Assembly (NCBI GenBank): GCA_963920765.1 | Contig: OY987242.1 | Coordinates: 19,182,002-19,246,001 of the forward strand | Direction of reading: 5' to 3' | DNA from: Ulota crispa | Taxonomy: Eukaryota; Streptophyta; Bryopsida; Orthotrichales; Orthotrichaceae | Length of the DNA: 64,000 nt | Part shown: piece by piece, positions 13,251-25,032 of the stretch | Layout of the letters: every line of letters begins with the position of its first letter | Numbering within the stretch: position 1 is the stretch's first letter | Made by a program: the position numbers and the translations under genes | The notes under the pieces: model-generated | Database searches by the model: none | Told to the model about the DNA's origin: nothing | What the model saw: only the letters and a program-made list of their open reading frames with translations

Positions 13251-14828
13251 GTTCAGGTTAAGCTAATACATGTGAAGAAGTTGGTTGTGTGCAGTTGCAG
13301 TTGCTGGATAGAAGTTTGCCCTTCCAAATTTTCCCACAAATTTCACGGAGGGAGAAACTAGCCATGCTATTTCCTCACCAAAGGCTATGCGTTGGAGAGG
13401 TGCCGGATTGTCTAAAGTGACAGAAGAAGATCAGGATCCAGAAGAAGTGACAAACCTCAAGGATTCAAAGAAGAGAGACTCAACTGTAGTTCAGAGTCCT
13501 GCTTCAAAGTTGAATGCAATGAGGAAGAAAAAAAAGGCTCAAAGGGCTACCCACAGGAATGACAATGAGGAAGAGGCAAATTTTACTTCAAAGTCAAAGT
13601 CAAGCAATGATGGGCTCACACAAAAGGTGTTGAACCTGCCTTCTACTTTCAAGACATCTGTTTCTAATTTTGATGGTGGAAATAAAAGCATTGAGGGGGG
13701 GCATAGGTGATATGCAACTAGATGAAGAAAAAAGGGAATTCCAAGTATGCAAATGTCCACTCTATACTATTCATATCCAATACTTACCAATTTTGTTTAA
13801 ACTGCTGAATTCAAACTAAATTTGTGGACCGAGTGATGATCAGACATTTTAAGAGGAGGCTCTTACACTAATTTCAAGCAGAGGTATTTGCAATTTCACC
13901 TGCAACAACAAACTGCCATTACATGAGCATGCAAGAGACGAGTTCAAAGTATTTCATGAAGGGCTTGTTTTGGGGATGTCTATAAGCGTTGGAAAAGTAG
14001 CTAACAAAGTGCTTATTAGGGGTGTAGGGACTAATGTTTGCAAGGGGGCAGACATCCAAGAATTGACACTAGAAGCAAGCATGTTGCTTCAACTTCCACA
14101 ATCACCTGTTAAGGTTAGAATGGATGAGCCTTCATGCGGACAAGATAGCAAGGCAAAGTATGAGGGGTCTCTTGCAAACGACAATGTCAGTGGAGAGGTA
14201 TCTCCTCCAGAGGGAAATCCAATTGGAGAGGTACATGTCTCAGAGAGGAGGGATTCTGATGAAGGGGGTGGTCAAGAGGTGAGGGATGCTGACCTTGATT
14301 TCACTAGTGAAAGAAAGGGTGAAGGTTACGATTGTGTTGGAGAGGGTGGAGTTGCTACTGAGGTTTGAGGATTTAAGGTTATTTTTTGGATTGGTCAGCT
14401 TGCACAATCAAAGGGAGGAAAGCAGACATTGGAGGAAGAGGCACCAATGGTATGGACCTCCAGAAATTCCAAAAACAAAGAGAAGAAAGAGGGGAAGAAA
14501 AAGCACAACCACTTGGTTGACAACGACAAGGACCCACCAGCACTAGAGAACCTCATTACTGCAAGGCGTAGTACCTTCACCAAATTGAGCGATGCAGTGT
14601 TTGATGTTGTACATGAGGGTGCTAAGGCAGTGGCAACAACAAAGGTTCCTACCCCAATTTTTTCTCCCCCTAGTAGGAGAACAACAAGGTCCCAGCAAGG
14701 GAATTTGTCACTATCTACACAAGTAGACAGAGCTTCATCAAAGAGGCATAGATGATCTTAGCAATTTTACTATTTTTTTCCATTCTTAGCTTTGGTCATA
14801 GTAGTAACTTGAATCTGCAATTGGTTAG

Positions 14829-14856
14829 TTTTTTTTTTTTTTTTTTTTTTTTTTTT
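14829..14856 (+). repeat. Poly-T tract
   Basis: About 28 consecutive T just after the presumed end of the 9.5-14.76 kb gene. A short inverted pair built on CCCAGTAAAA and TTTTACTGGG follows (about 14898 and about 14960). Confidence 0.9.
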
Positions 14857-15063
14857 CTATCAAGAGTATTCATTACTCTCGTTGAGGTTGTTAGTATGTA
14901 GCCCAGTAAAATTTGTACGTTGCCTTGTATTTGAGGTTACTGAAACAGAGACTTTGTTTTACTGGGCAGACATGTTGTTTAATGTTTTTTACATTCTAAT
15001 GTGGTTTTACTAATCTGGTTTGCTTGTTTGTGTTTTAGTTAGGCTACATACTATGTTGAGGAC

Positions 15064-15990
15064 TTGTCTAGAGGTTTGGAGGCAATTTTGATACTAGCAG
15101 CTCCACATGTTTCACTAATGGCGCATTTCAATTATATAACCAGTAGTGTGGTCCATAACAAGGCTACTATACATAATTCTATTGTTGGATTAGGGAATGG
15201 GGAGTTCTGTTCATGTGACAAGGGAGATTTTTTAAATGCAATAGTACCTTGTAATTGTACAAGGGCAACTAGAGGTGAGTTTGCATACAATCCTAATGGG
15301 TTGTTGAAGAACAACTTTTTGCATAGTAGTAGTGGCCAAGGTAAGACTTTCATTACGGAGTGTAATTTGAAGTGTCATTGCCACATTTAATGTGGCAATT
15401 GTGTGGTTCAATAGGGGATGAAGTACTTAATAGAGGTCAACCGTACAAAGCATACTGGATGGGGGATTTGAGCTAGTGAGTCTATTCCTAAAGGTGCGTT
15501 TGTATTTGAGATGAATGGAGAGGTATTGACTAATGAAGAGATGTTAATTAGAAACCTTGTAGTGCATGACGGTCCATCATATAGTTTGCAGCTAGATGCA
15601 AATTGGGCCACTGAAATGAAATTGAACGACAACACAATGTCGTGCTTGGATGCTACTCACTATGGCAATGTTGCTAGATTCTTGAATTGCAGGTTTGAAA
15701 CCTTTGCATCCCCTTTTGAATGTTATATATATTTATTTATGCATATGAGTTTCTAATTGGCAGTGCAATATTGTTGGGCAGATGTGGAGATGCAAACCTT
15801 GTTGACATGCCTGTGACGATTGAAAACACCAGAAAAAATATTTACCATGAGGCATTTTTCACAAAAAAAGTTATTCAACCTAAGGAGTGGCTGACATGGA
15901 ATTATGGTATTGATTTCAACCATAAAGACTAGCAGCTTCCATCATTTTCTTGTAAGTGTGGTAATATACTATGTAGAGACAAGAATTTCT
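15064..15990 (+). pseudogene. SUVR-like histone-lysine methyltransferase (pre-SET, SET, post-SET), decayed
   Basis: One reading frame from 15064 gives a Cys-rich pre-SET module (CSCDKG, IVPCNCTRATRGEFAYNPNG, ECNLKCHC, CGNCVVQ), then the SET core (GWGI, IPKGAFVFEMNGEVLTNEEM, LDAN, CLDATHYGNVARFLNC). An 89-bp intron (about 15693-15781, GT..AG) restores the frame into CGDANLVDMPV, HEAFFT and LTWNYGIDF. A post-SET CKCGNILCRDK follows at about 15950. Order and motifs match plant SUVR1/2/4-type H3K9 methyltransferases. In-frame stops lie at 15388-15390 (TAA), 15412-15414 (TAG), 15469-15471 (TGA) and 15930-15932 (TAG). By family comparison they replace Gln or Arg codons or sit before post-SET. The AdoMet-binding Asn-His pair reads Asn-Cys, and the ELTxDY motif reads WLTWNY. 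The gene is dead. No WIYLD domain was seen. Confidence 0.85.
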
Positions 15991-15992
15991 AA

Positions 15993-17160
15993 TACTATTT
16001 AATACTGCAAATGAACTGATTGTTTTGCAATATCATATGCATATTAAAGTACAATATGTTAAATACCACATGTACTAAACTTTGCATCATAACAAATTTT
16101 TGTTAGGATTTGTTTAGAAACTTTCAAGTAGATTTCTCTTCAACCTTAAAACCAATAAAATAATTCCATAAGGATATAATCCAAGTTGGAATACAACATC
16201 TGACTAAAACTAGAGCACTTAATAGGATACATCAAATTGTAACATTACTATTCTACCTAAACGTTGTCCAACTCATTCATAAGACCTATGGGATGGCTAT
16301 TTAAAAGGCGAAATTAAGAAGACCCTAATCTAGCAGCAATGGATATGGTGTTAAGGGTTATATCAAGTGAAAACAAGCAAAATCTACATAAGCCTATAAC
16401 AATTGATGGATATTGTAATATCTTCTGTTCCAATTTTGGCAGGATAGTTTTTATCCATTATATAATTGTTTTTTGTTATATTTGAATGTAATTAAACTCT
16501 ATCTTTGCATATGGGTCAATATATCTAACTTGATTTCTTTTATAATTACATAAGTGCCACCATACGTGCATATATAAAAAATATCCTATACTCATTTACC
16601 AATGACTTACATATAGCAAAATTTGACCTTCACAAATATACACAGAATTATATGTCAAAACAAAGAGTAAGCCCAAGTAAAAGTTTCAATGGGAACAAGC
16701 AAGTCCATCACTAGACTATGATGGGAGTCAGAGATAAAGATAAGTATTCTACTATAAATTAAATAAAGTCTAGCCACCTGCATTGTGCTACTACTAGCCC
16801 AAAGAACATGAACGTTATGATATTGACATGTTGCATAATTTCTACTTTCAATATGAAAAAGTACTATAACAATAGTACAAAAAATCGCTTATAGTACCTA
16901 CTGATACTAGCAAATACATAATGGGATCACTTCTACTTCAAGTATGTAAAAATATTGTAACAATAGTACACAAAACTCACTTATAGTATTTATCGATATT
17001 AGCAAATACAAAATGGTGTTTGACCAGTAGACTATAAATCCTAGTCATTATTAAACGCCCACCATTCTCTTAGTGCCTCCTCACACATCTGTTGGGATTT
17101 TGAAGAGAGATTATAAACCTCTGTTCCCTTGACCCTGTGCAAAGCAAGTGTCATTGGAAA
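15993..17160. other. Spacer between converging genes, GTAC-rich
   Basis: Lies between the 3' ends of the SET pseudogene (+) and the transposase pseudogene (-). No open frame of interest. Repeated short motifs such as ATAGTACA and AAAGTACAA give it the same composition as the introns on either side. Confidence 0.45.
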
Positions 17161-20100
17161 CTTACACGTTCAAACTAGATGGTCATCTATATGAGCATCT
17201 ACGGCTTTGTTACAAAAAACATATGTCAAATCTAAGCGTCCATACTTCTTGTAGTATTTGCCTTGTATTACAGAATCCCCTACCATAAAATTCCCTCCCC
17301 ATAGACATGCCAAAGGCTCAGTCAAAACAAACTTTGATCTCTGGCATTGGAGAACATAGAACAAAACGCCGTCTTTGTTGTCTTCCTCTGCTTGTACCAT
17401 AAAATTGTCGCCCACATCTACCATGTCCCCAATCTCCATCGACGTGTCATCATGCAGCCAATGATTCGCTTCCTCTAGCTCCTCTGCTAGATCTGCAACC
17501 GCATTGGCATTGACTAGTACTAGCCTCTGAACTTGCCACTCTTGCACGTGGCTCTACCTCTCACAATTGGCCCAGTCTCAATCTACACAAGAAATACAAA
17601 AACAACTCAAATCACATGTCTTCAGAATAGTAGGGTCCGTTAGCAAAAATCCCATTATCAAATACAAACTCTTGGAATCTGCAATTGTATTGCATCTCAA
17701 ACTACTGTCGGTGTGGTTCACCTCCTCCTTGGCAATGTGCCAAAAAACCCTAGACAGAGCAGAAATGTTAGTATCAAAATATGAACTAACAACTCTATGT
17801 TAACACTTCTCATCCAAGAAGTTCACAACTTGTCGTGCATTTTGCAATGGGCGCAATGGATTTTGAACTTGCTCAGCTGATAGCGCCCTCTTCACTACAG
17901 CGCCAGCTCCATCCCACTCCCCTTTACTATGTGTTGACTCAAAATAGTTCTAACGCATTAAATAGCCCCTAGTCAACATGGGGTATCTAGCCACAAAGTA
18001 CATGGCAATGGCACATTTGAATTGTGCACTACAGCCATCACTAAATACCCAGTGCTCTTTAGCAGTAAATCTAGAATCTATGACCCAATTCCAATGCAAC
18101 AGCAAGCAATGTTGAACAAAAGCAAAATCATGTTCTTTATCATCTAAAATATAAAAATGAGTTTGCTTTAACATTTCATTTCCTTCCCTCCACATGGTAA
18201 TATGAACTAGAATAGTTATTGAAGTGGTAAAATAATACATGCTTTGAACCTTGTTTTGGATTGCAAAGGAGTAGTTCTTAGCATAATCTATGTGAGATAC
18301 CAATACCCCTTCAAGAATGTTAGCCATCATGAGCTTACATTGCTTGTCTTGCCGCCTAGCTTTAAAATTGTGCTTAATGAACGTGGTAACTGTCTTCTCC
18401 ATATAAGACATAAATACCTATGTAGAAGTCTCTTTAAAAGCTTCTTTTAAATGTTTTTTGGCCTTGCCCGTCTGAGCATTGACTCCTATTTGGTAATACT
18501 CAAAGCATTTCCATTTCAAGTTAAACAAAGAAGAGCTACACACTTCCAAGTCACAAAACGTTAATAAATGGAAATTGCAATCATTGCAATTACCCTTGAG
18601 ACATTCCAGCCTATGCCAAGAATCATATTCCCCCTTTTGACACACGCATGATTTCCACAACAACGTTATTCTCTTGAAAATATTATGATAGGCTTGACAT
18701 CCTTCTTCACCATTGCCCAAACATATGACACATTTGCACACACAATCTGTGGAAGCATGGAGACCCGTAATTTTGTCTCTTAAATTAATTAGAGCATTTT
18801 TCATGAAGTCCATTTCTATGTGATAAATGCAACAACACGTATTTCTATCTTTCAACTTCCTTATCCACCACGGCTTAAGCCATTCAAATGCTCTTTGCCG
18901 AATACTGCACTCCAGATGTGCCTCTCTGAAATGTAAATAAAAGCTAGTCTGCCAGACAGAGCACCAAATATAATGGAACACTGTTAAAAACTAATAGTAA
19001 TATACAAGTAGTCTTGTATAATTTGAAAGAACTTGTACAACTTGTACAACTTGTACTAGTTTCAGTATGTGCTCACCAAATTGTATTAGATGTACCTTTT
19101 TGTACTAGGAAGTATACAATCTAGCTAAATCCTAAACAACAATTGAACCACCGCAGTATAGAAAGTATCAACAACATTTATTTATATCTAATTGTACTTG
19201 CCATAATGTAGTTAATGTACTAACTGATTTCCAAGAACTCATAAGCACTTTCTGAGTGGAAGTGTAAAGATACTGAAATTGTACTAGTAAGACATTGAGA
19301 ACTACAATAGTACAATTAGTATCAAAACTTTTATATTACAACTAATGTTATTATTGAGCTCTATAGTTGGTACTACATAGAAATATTTAAAATATATTTT
19401 GGTACACAACTAATGATATTTTTTTGCTATAGTTTTTCTATCTGTATTAACTTGTAAAGAAAGAGTCACTGTGTATCAAACACAGTACCTATTAGTACAA
19501 AAAGAGCAATGGGACTATTGACAATTTTAAACCAATAAATTGAGCTATTTGAGCTGTTACTATAACCAGTTGTATTTATTGAAATCTATTAATTGTAGTA
19601 AACTGCAAACAAAAAATCCAATGTCTACTTTATTTGCTGAAGTGAGTACAAATGTAAATTTTCTTAACCACAACGTTTCAACTGTCATTTTATTGTACCA
19701 TACATAGTATATAAACAAACCAGATTAGTCTAGTTTTGTACAAGCGTGTTTGTTGATTTGTAATCTTAAATTTTTTGTATTTCCATGCATAGTAGTGATA
19801 TCACAACTAAGGTACAATTACTTCTTATGAACATGATGTTGTTTATATTCATTACTCTTGAGCAAAAATAAGGAAGACACTGAAATAAGTGCAAGAACAA
19901 GAAAAACAAAAATGAAAACTTATTGAGTCTCACAAAGATTTTCCTACGTCCATTTATATTGGTGATATTACATCTGAAGTATAATTACTTTGTATGAACA
20001 TAATCTTGTTTATATGCATTACTCTAGATAAAAAATAAAGCACCAAAACAAGTGCAAGAACAAGAAAAACAAAGTCGAATTTTACTTGAGTCTCACAAAG

Positions 20101-21319
20101 ATAATGAGTAGGATGAGGCTTGTCCCATTGTAGATGCCCTATTCAATGCCTAATAATGTCTTTCTTGTTTGGTGAAACATTTGTCTATCCATTCCACCAA
20201 GCTAGAACACAGTTTTTTGCATATTCTGATAAACTTTTTTGCTTCAGTTGTTGCAATCGCAACCTAGGCACGATATCTTCATTGTCTTGTGCGGACACCC
20301 TTCTTGTCAAAATGTGGGTTTATACTTCGACGTGTTGTATCCAAAACACGTGACAATGGTCTCACGGCTTCCGTCCCTAAACTCATGGCAGCATCTTGTA
20401 ACGCACTATTCCTTGCTAAGAACTCATTAGAATTGGCTTGTTTCACTAATTGTAATTCATACTTATAATTTTGGAAAAAAGTGTGAATCACCTTTGCTTC
20501 CTGTAGCCTAGGGTAGCATATAGGAAGCAGAGGTGCAACAACATCACAACCAAAAAAGCTCTCCATAACGTCCCTTTTACTATAGGGACCTGGACAGCTT
20601 TCTAGTTTGTCTACAAAAACATGCGCTAAGTGTGCGGATATGCGACGGACCTCCCTCTTTGATAAGTGGTCAGTACAATTGCAATCTTCAGGCCTAACAT
20701 TCATAGGCACAGGTTCATCAAAAATCTCCTTGTCACAAGCTCTTTGACGGGCTTTCCTCACCCTAGCATTCTCTTTGACAGCGACTAAAAGCTTCCTCAT
20801 GAATGGAAGCTTGGGCAATTCTATCAACAAGACCTAAATGAGGAATCCCGTGCCTTACATGTTTTCTATTAGCAGCGTTACCCATTACACATACTTTGAT
20901 TTCAAAATAAAAGAAACAATTACAACCAACCGTTAACACTACCTTTAGAGGGAACTAAAGCATAACTAAATGTTTAGTAGTAGTTCTAGATAAACCAAGT
21001 AAAACTCAAGTTAGGACAACAAGGTTTTTTGTAAATTCTATAGCACGACAAACTCACAACTATCGGCAATAGAACTTCCAATGTTTGATCTATATAGGTG
21101 GTTGCAATCGATACTACAATAACCACTCTTGAATAGTGCACGTCTAGGAGGAGACTCTACTTTGTCGTTGCAGCGGCCCCTATAAAAATCACTGTTGCTT
21201 TGTTTGGATATAGGAGTCTCACACACGTACCCAAAATCGCTGCTACTCACAAAGCACACTGACCCTAACTGACCACTCGACACACAAATCGAGGTAGAGA
21301 CAACCATTTTAGTTGACAA
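17161..21319 (-). pseudogene. DDE-type DNA transposase, decayed, multi-exon
   Basis: Minus-strand pieces read in order. 21319-21038 may be an N-terminal exon. 20880-20279 carries a charged region (KARQRACDKEIFDE), and a frame change lies between its start and the longer open part. Near 20130 there is a VSPNKKDIIRH segment. 18981-17950 is one frame broken by a TAG near 18418: it has a Cys-rich zinc-binding-like part (NTCCCIYHIEMDF, CVCKCVICLGN), then DYAKNYSFAIQNKVQS, DDKEHDFAFVQHC and FSDGCSAQFK. After another frame change comes HSKGEWDGAGAVVKRAL (17940-17820). A C-terminal VGDNFMVQAEEDN tail follows (17547-17170). The two Asp motifs plus the HxKGxxDGAG motif fit an RNase H-fold transposase of a family I remember as abundant in seedless plants but cannot name with certainty. 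An internal GTAC-rich stretch (19.0-20.1 kb) looks intronic. Confidence 0.7.
18990..20115 (-). other. Probable intron of the transposase, GTAC-rich
   Basis: Runs such as TTGTACAACTTGTACAAC and many TTGTACTA copies occur at 19020-19330. No coding content on either strand. It separates the VSPNKKD segment from the zinc-binding-like exon, where a coding join would be expected. Confidence 0.4.
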
Positions 21320-22450
21320 GAAATAAGTGGTGATTAGTTTCTAGACCAAATTAGAGGAAACCGTAGGCAATGACATCCTTCAAACTCAATTGAACACAAT
21401 TAGCACACTTCAGAACTAATAAGCAGTGGTATTCAAGAATTCCTTTGCTGGGACCTTCAAAATAACTTCTTCACAGTGAAGTTTGAAAGGCAAATTTCTC
21501 AAAAACTGAGTGACTAAGCATAGTAATGCACCATAAGAAAGCTTAGATACTTAGAGATCAACCCTGAAAACAAACAAGCTAGGTCAAAATAGACGTTGGA
21601 ATGGAGTTTTTGATCCTTGGGAGTTGACGTTGCAAAGGAGTTTTTGTTCCTAGCAAGTTTACGTTGCTAGGGAAGTAATGTTGCAAGAGAGACAATAACT
21701 ACTCCAAAAAACAACATGCATCCGCGAGGGTGACAAAAATTGAAATCTTGGCGCATTGGCAAAACAAGGAAGCATGCATGATAGATTTGTCAACCATGCA
21801 GATGGAACCCTGTGCGGGGATAGATGAGGGCCACGTGGGCGCTAAGATTAGTTCTTGGCGAGACTCTAAAAAAGGAGATATCTTGAAACAAGCCAACGCC
21901 ATTAAATAACGGATCTTCTAGAAGTACTACAGTTGTACTATTGAAGGATTTGTACGCATAAATTGCAACCTTTACCCAAAACATATTTATGCTAAAAAAT
22001 GAGGTTTTAGTAAATACAACTAGAAGCCATTCTAGGGGTTGCAACAACCGTGTAAATTTTGAAGAAAACTTTAAAAAAAATTATTCTCTAAAAGTTATGC
22101 CATATCAAAAAAATCAGTACAAATTTGTACTTCCTTGCTCAATACAAGAGTTGTTTTTAAATTTGGCTATAGATATGAGTAGATCAGCCTCTAATAACTT
22201 TGCTAAACTAAAAGCAAAACAAAATGGATTCTCTAAGGCGGAAAAAAAAAGTACTTCTCTTGAATTTAAAGTACTGTGACATTTCAATACTATTGATGAA
22301 AAGTACAAAATTAACCGTCTGTGAGATTTGTTTTAGGTCTTTCATTAATCATCCTATGTACTTAAGACTTCTAAGCAACCCTTTCATGAAATAAAACCCT
22401 TAAAAAATTGCTTAAACTAGCAATGAATTAAAGTACAAAAACAGGTATAT
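21320..22450. other. Upstream flank of the transposase, with a tandem repeat of about 34 bp
   Basis: At 21592-21672 two and a half imperfect copies of GACGTTG-AA-GGAGTTTTTG occur in tandem. The 22090-22450 part again has several GTAC motifs, and GTAC density drops just beyond, at the foldback starting near 22521. The frames here (plus 21989-22279, minus 21790-22047) have no recognisable content. This may be the 5' end of the large element; no terminal inverted repeat was found. Confidence 0.35.
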
Positions 22451-22520
22451 GGCCATTTTTGCATTGTAACACCCAAATTGGTATACCTCTAGTGCACACT
22501 TATCCTTATTCTCATAATAT

Positions 22521-23205
22521 TGGTATTTGATTCTTATGCAATTCTAATCATGTATATCAAATTTTAGATACAAAAATCCAAAATTTTATTATTGGTGAAT
22601 TATTTTAAATTAAATTCATGGTTTTACATGATAATTGTTCAAAAAAATTTGGTGACTAAATTTTGAGATTTGATTGCATGGATATGTAGGAAAAATCCAT
22701 ATGCACATCTTCTTTCATCTTCAAAAACTTTCAAAATTTCTTCTACAAGGATTTTTTGTTGTGGTGATCTTGATCAAAATTTGGTATAATAGATGTCTTT
22801 ATATTACAATTTGCTTTTGGCAAAGTAAACATATTATCATGCTTAAAGATATAAATGTAATAAAAATGCATCAGTCAAATAGCAAAATCTAATTATCATA
22901 AAGAAATATATATTTTACAAAATTTGATCATATTTCAAGCCATAATGATACCTTTGAAGATCAACTTTTTATCACTTAAGTGGGGTTCTTTTAGCATGGA
23001 AAATGTGCTTATGGTATTTCCTACAAATCCATGCAGTTAAATCTCAAAAACTCATCATCAAAAATTTTCAATCAATTTGTAAAAAAAATATTTTGGCATA
23101 AAAAAATTTACCAAAATTTGGATTTTGGTTTTTGGGGGTTCAATTTTGATATGCTTGATTGGGATTGGGGGTAAGAATTAAACATAAAAATTGCAAGAAA
23201 CACCA
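22521..23205. mobile_element. Foldback element, copy B (apparent mosaic)
   Basis: The left arm (about 22521-22735) and right arm (about 22970-23205) form an imperfect hairpin containing the family core (GATTTGATTGCATGGATATG on the left; ATGGAAAATGTGC on the right). The inner end of the left arm (CACATCTTCTTTCATCTTC) resembles the D-type arms at 37252 and 56099. The inner end of the right arm (CTTAAGTGGGGTTC) resembles the C-type arms at 36092, 55187 and 5000. The two arms are less alike than in the other copies. Confidence 0.7.
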
Positions 23206-23461
23206 TATTTGTTAATTTGGGAAAAATAGGTGTCCCACTTTGTCCTCCACCTTAAATTCAAAAAGTTACCTTAAACCACATTCAAAGGTATCAGATTCAG
23301 GCTGAGCCACTAAGATTTTTTCCCTTGCAAATTCCTCCTCTCAAGTGAAGACATGTGTAAAAAAAAAAATGTTGAGCTCGGTTTTAGGAGGCCTCCTAAA
23401 TCTTTCATATCAAAATTTGAAAGTCCCAAAATGTACTGTTTTTCCCAAATTAACAAATATG
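23204..23461. mobile_element. 258-bp MITE with CATATTTGTTAATTTGGG ends
   Basis: The left end CATATTTGTTAATTTGGG and the right end CCCAAATTAACAAATATG are perfect inverted repeats, continuing into AAAAA/TTTTT. The left end abuts foldback copy B. Interior sequence (AGTTACCTTAAACC, then AAGATTTT-CCCTTGC) is shared with the element at 62592-63064, and single ends are present at about 41030 and about 42002. The target duplication is unclear. Confidence 0.8.
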
Positions 23462-25029
23462 ACGTTAAGATAATGAAATGCCAATTGATGCCAATTTTAT
23501 TTATAATGTGCTTAATGGTAAAAGGAGCAACAAACTTTGTTTGAGGGCACTGTATTGCCACTCTTAAACTTGCCGCTCTTAAACTGCTCAAAAATTGTGA
23601 GCAATTTTGGAGTGCAGTTTGGAAGAGGTGACAAAGGGACAAGTTCAAATTTTCATGTTATTGTTGAAGTATTTTTTTTAATGTTTAGGAATGCTAATAG
23701 ATGTTGTAAGGAGTGTTTTCATAAATTTGTAGACTTCTATTTTATGGGTATTGAGAGCTTGTGAGGTTTTTTTTTTTTTTTAAATTTGAGAAGCTTTTAC
23801 AAGGGAAAATTCACAAAACCATCCTTATCCCTCTCTTGAATTATTTGAGAACCATCACTTTCTTCATCATTAAACATTAGTGTCAATATCCCCTCTAGGA
23901 AACTCCATAATGTCACTAAAATTTACTACCTAACTCTCTCTCCCTATCTCTTTATTGGAAGAGATCCTTTGTTGGAGGAGAGAAGAAGCCTCAAGAGTTC
24001 AATTTTTGAGAAGTTGTTAGGAGGGTGCTTTCAGGAATTGCTTGACATAGGGAGTTTACCCTGCAGGTGAAAAAAAAGAGTAAACAAACGGTGAGGGCTC
24101 CAAACTTACAATCTGTAAGCCCTAAGCCATAAGGGCTGCAAGGAGCAAATCCGCATCTTTGCGCCCTCATATGCGACGTCACACGGGCTCCGTAAGAGCT
24201 TGTTTCCATTAGCCTGTCGGAGCTCCGAGACCCGGAGGGCAATCAAAGCATAGGCAGAGGCTCCGAGAGGGTCCAAGACTTTCCATGGGAAGATCCTTGG
24301 GCCCAGCTAGAGGAAAAGTAATTACCACTAGAATACTTGTTTCACTCCAAGTTTGAAATAAATATTTGTAAAAATAGACCCTTGCTTGATTAATTTGAGT
24401 TTTATATATCTTCTACCCAATTTGAGGGTTTAGATCCCATACATGAATTCAGAATGTTTAAAATTTGAAAGGAAGGTAAAGAATTAAAAGATTTTGATAT
24501 TTTATATTTGAATAAAAATGAAATTCATGAAGACAAGGCTTGTTAATTTGAACAAGTATCCACACAATTCAAACTTGTCATTTTATATCCAACTATGAAT
24601 CAAAAGTTTAAGGCTAGTCTGATTTCAAATCCAAGTGAATTTGCAAAATCTCCATCGTTGAGAATCTCATATTTGTTAATTTGGTTAGTAGTTTGCAATA
24701 TGGATTTTGGACTTGGATGTGATTTTTTCCCAAAAAAAAATTACCCAATGGTTGATCACATGAAATTGTCTCTAGCTATACTTGATGGAAAAAAAACCCC
24801 TCAAATGGGGAAAAACTCCAAAACTTATGGTCTTTCAAAGTAAGTGGATCTAGCTGACTCACTCATACATGGATCATCTAATGGCTGAAACTAAATTTTG
24901 GAGAGGTGAAACTTCTTGAAGTATGTTTTAGTGAATTTTTTTTGAAAGGAAGGATTGAGATTGAGCCCAAGTTTGTTCTTGTGTTTTGGAGCTTTGTAGA
25001 ATTAGTCATGAAATTTTGAAGTGGAAAGG
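23462..25029. other. Unassigned interval with a GC-rich patch at 24050-24300
   Basis: No gene recognised. 24050-24300 is GC-rich with local palindromes around GGAGCTCCGAGACCCGGAG. Minus frame 23991-24242 overlaps it but has no motif. Sequence at about 24980-25030 recurs in diverged form near 53690-53760, so this is repetitive DNA. Confidence 0.4.
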
Positions 25030-25032
25030 TTA

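Larger units (their letters stand above)
9500..14758 (+). pseudogene. Decayed multi-exon gene, charged/coiled-coil protein with a Cys/His motif, possibly transposon-borne
   Basis: I do not recognise this protein. A 5' exon may end at the donor in TGCAGGTACG (about 9811). The next exon has an acceptor near 10322, and I choose the ATG at 10341 because the upstream ATG in the same frame lies before that acceptor. One frame runs 10341-11423 through in-frame stops (10824-10826, about 10840, 11118-11120). It shifts near 11400 and continues to about 12193 with one more stop (11690-11692). The product is basic and Gly/Asp-rich at the start, then helical (about 11408-11760: LKEAIL, KLIAAMLK-type heptads), then has a Cys/His cluster (CRHLYHPFC followed by KRCMAMGC) at about 11960-12040. 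A donor at CTTGCAGGTAAATC (12192) opens a GTAC-rich intron to about 13250. Later exons (13.3-14.75 kb) encode low-complexity charged sequence ending KRHR. A poly-T run follows. The missing family name and multiple stops keep confidence moderate. Confidence 0.5.
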
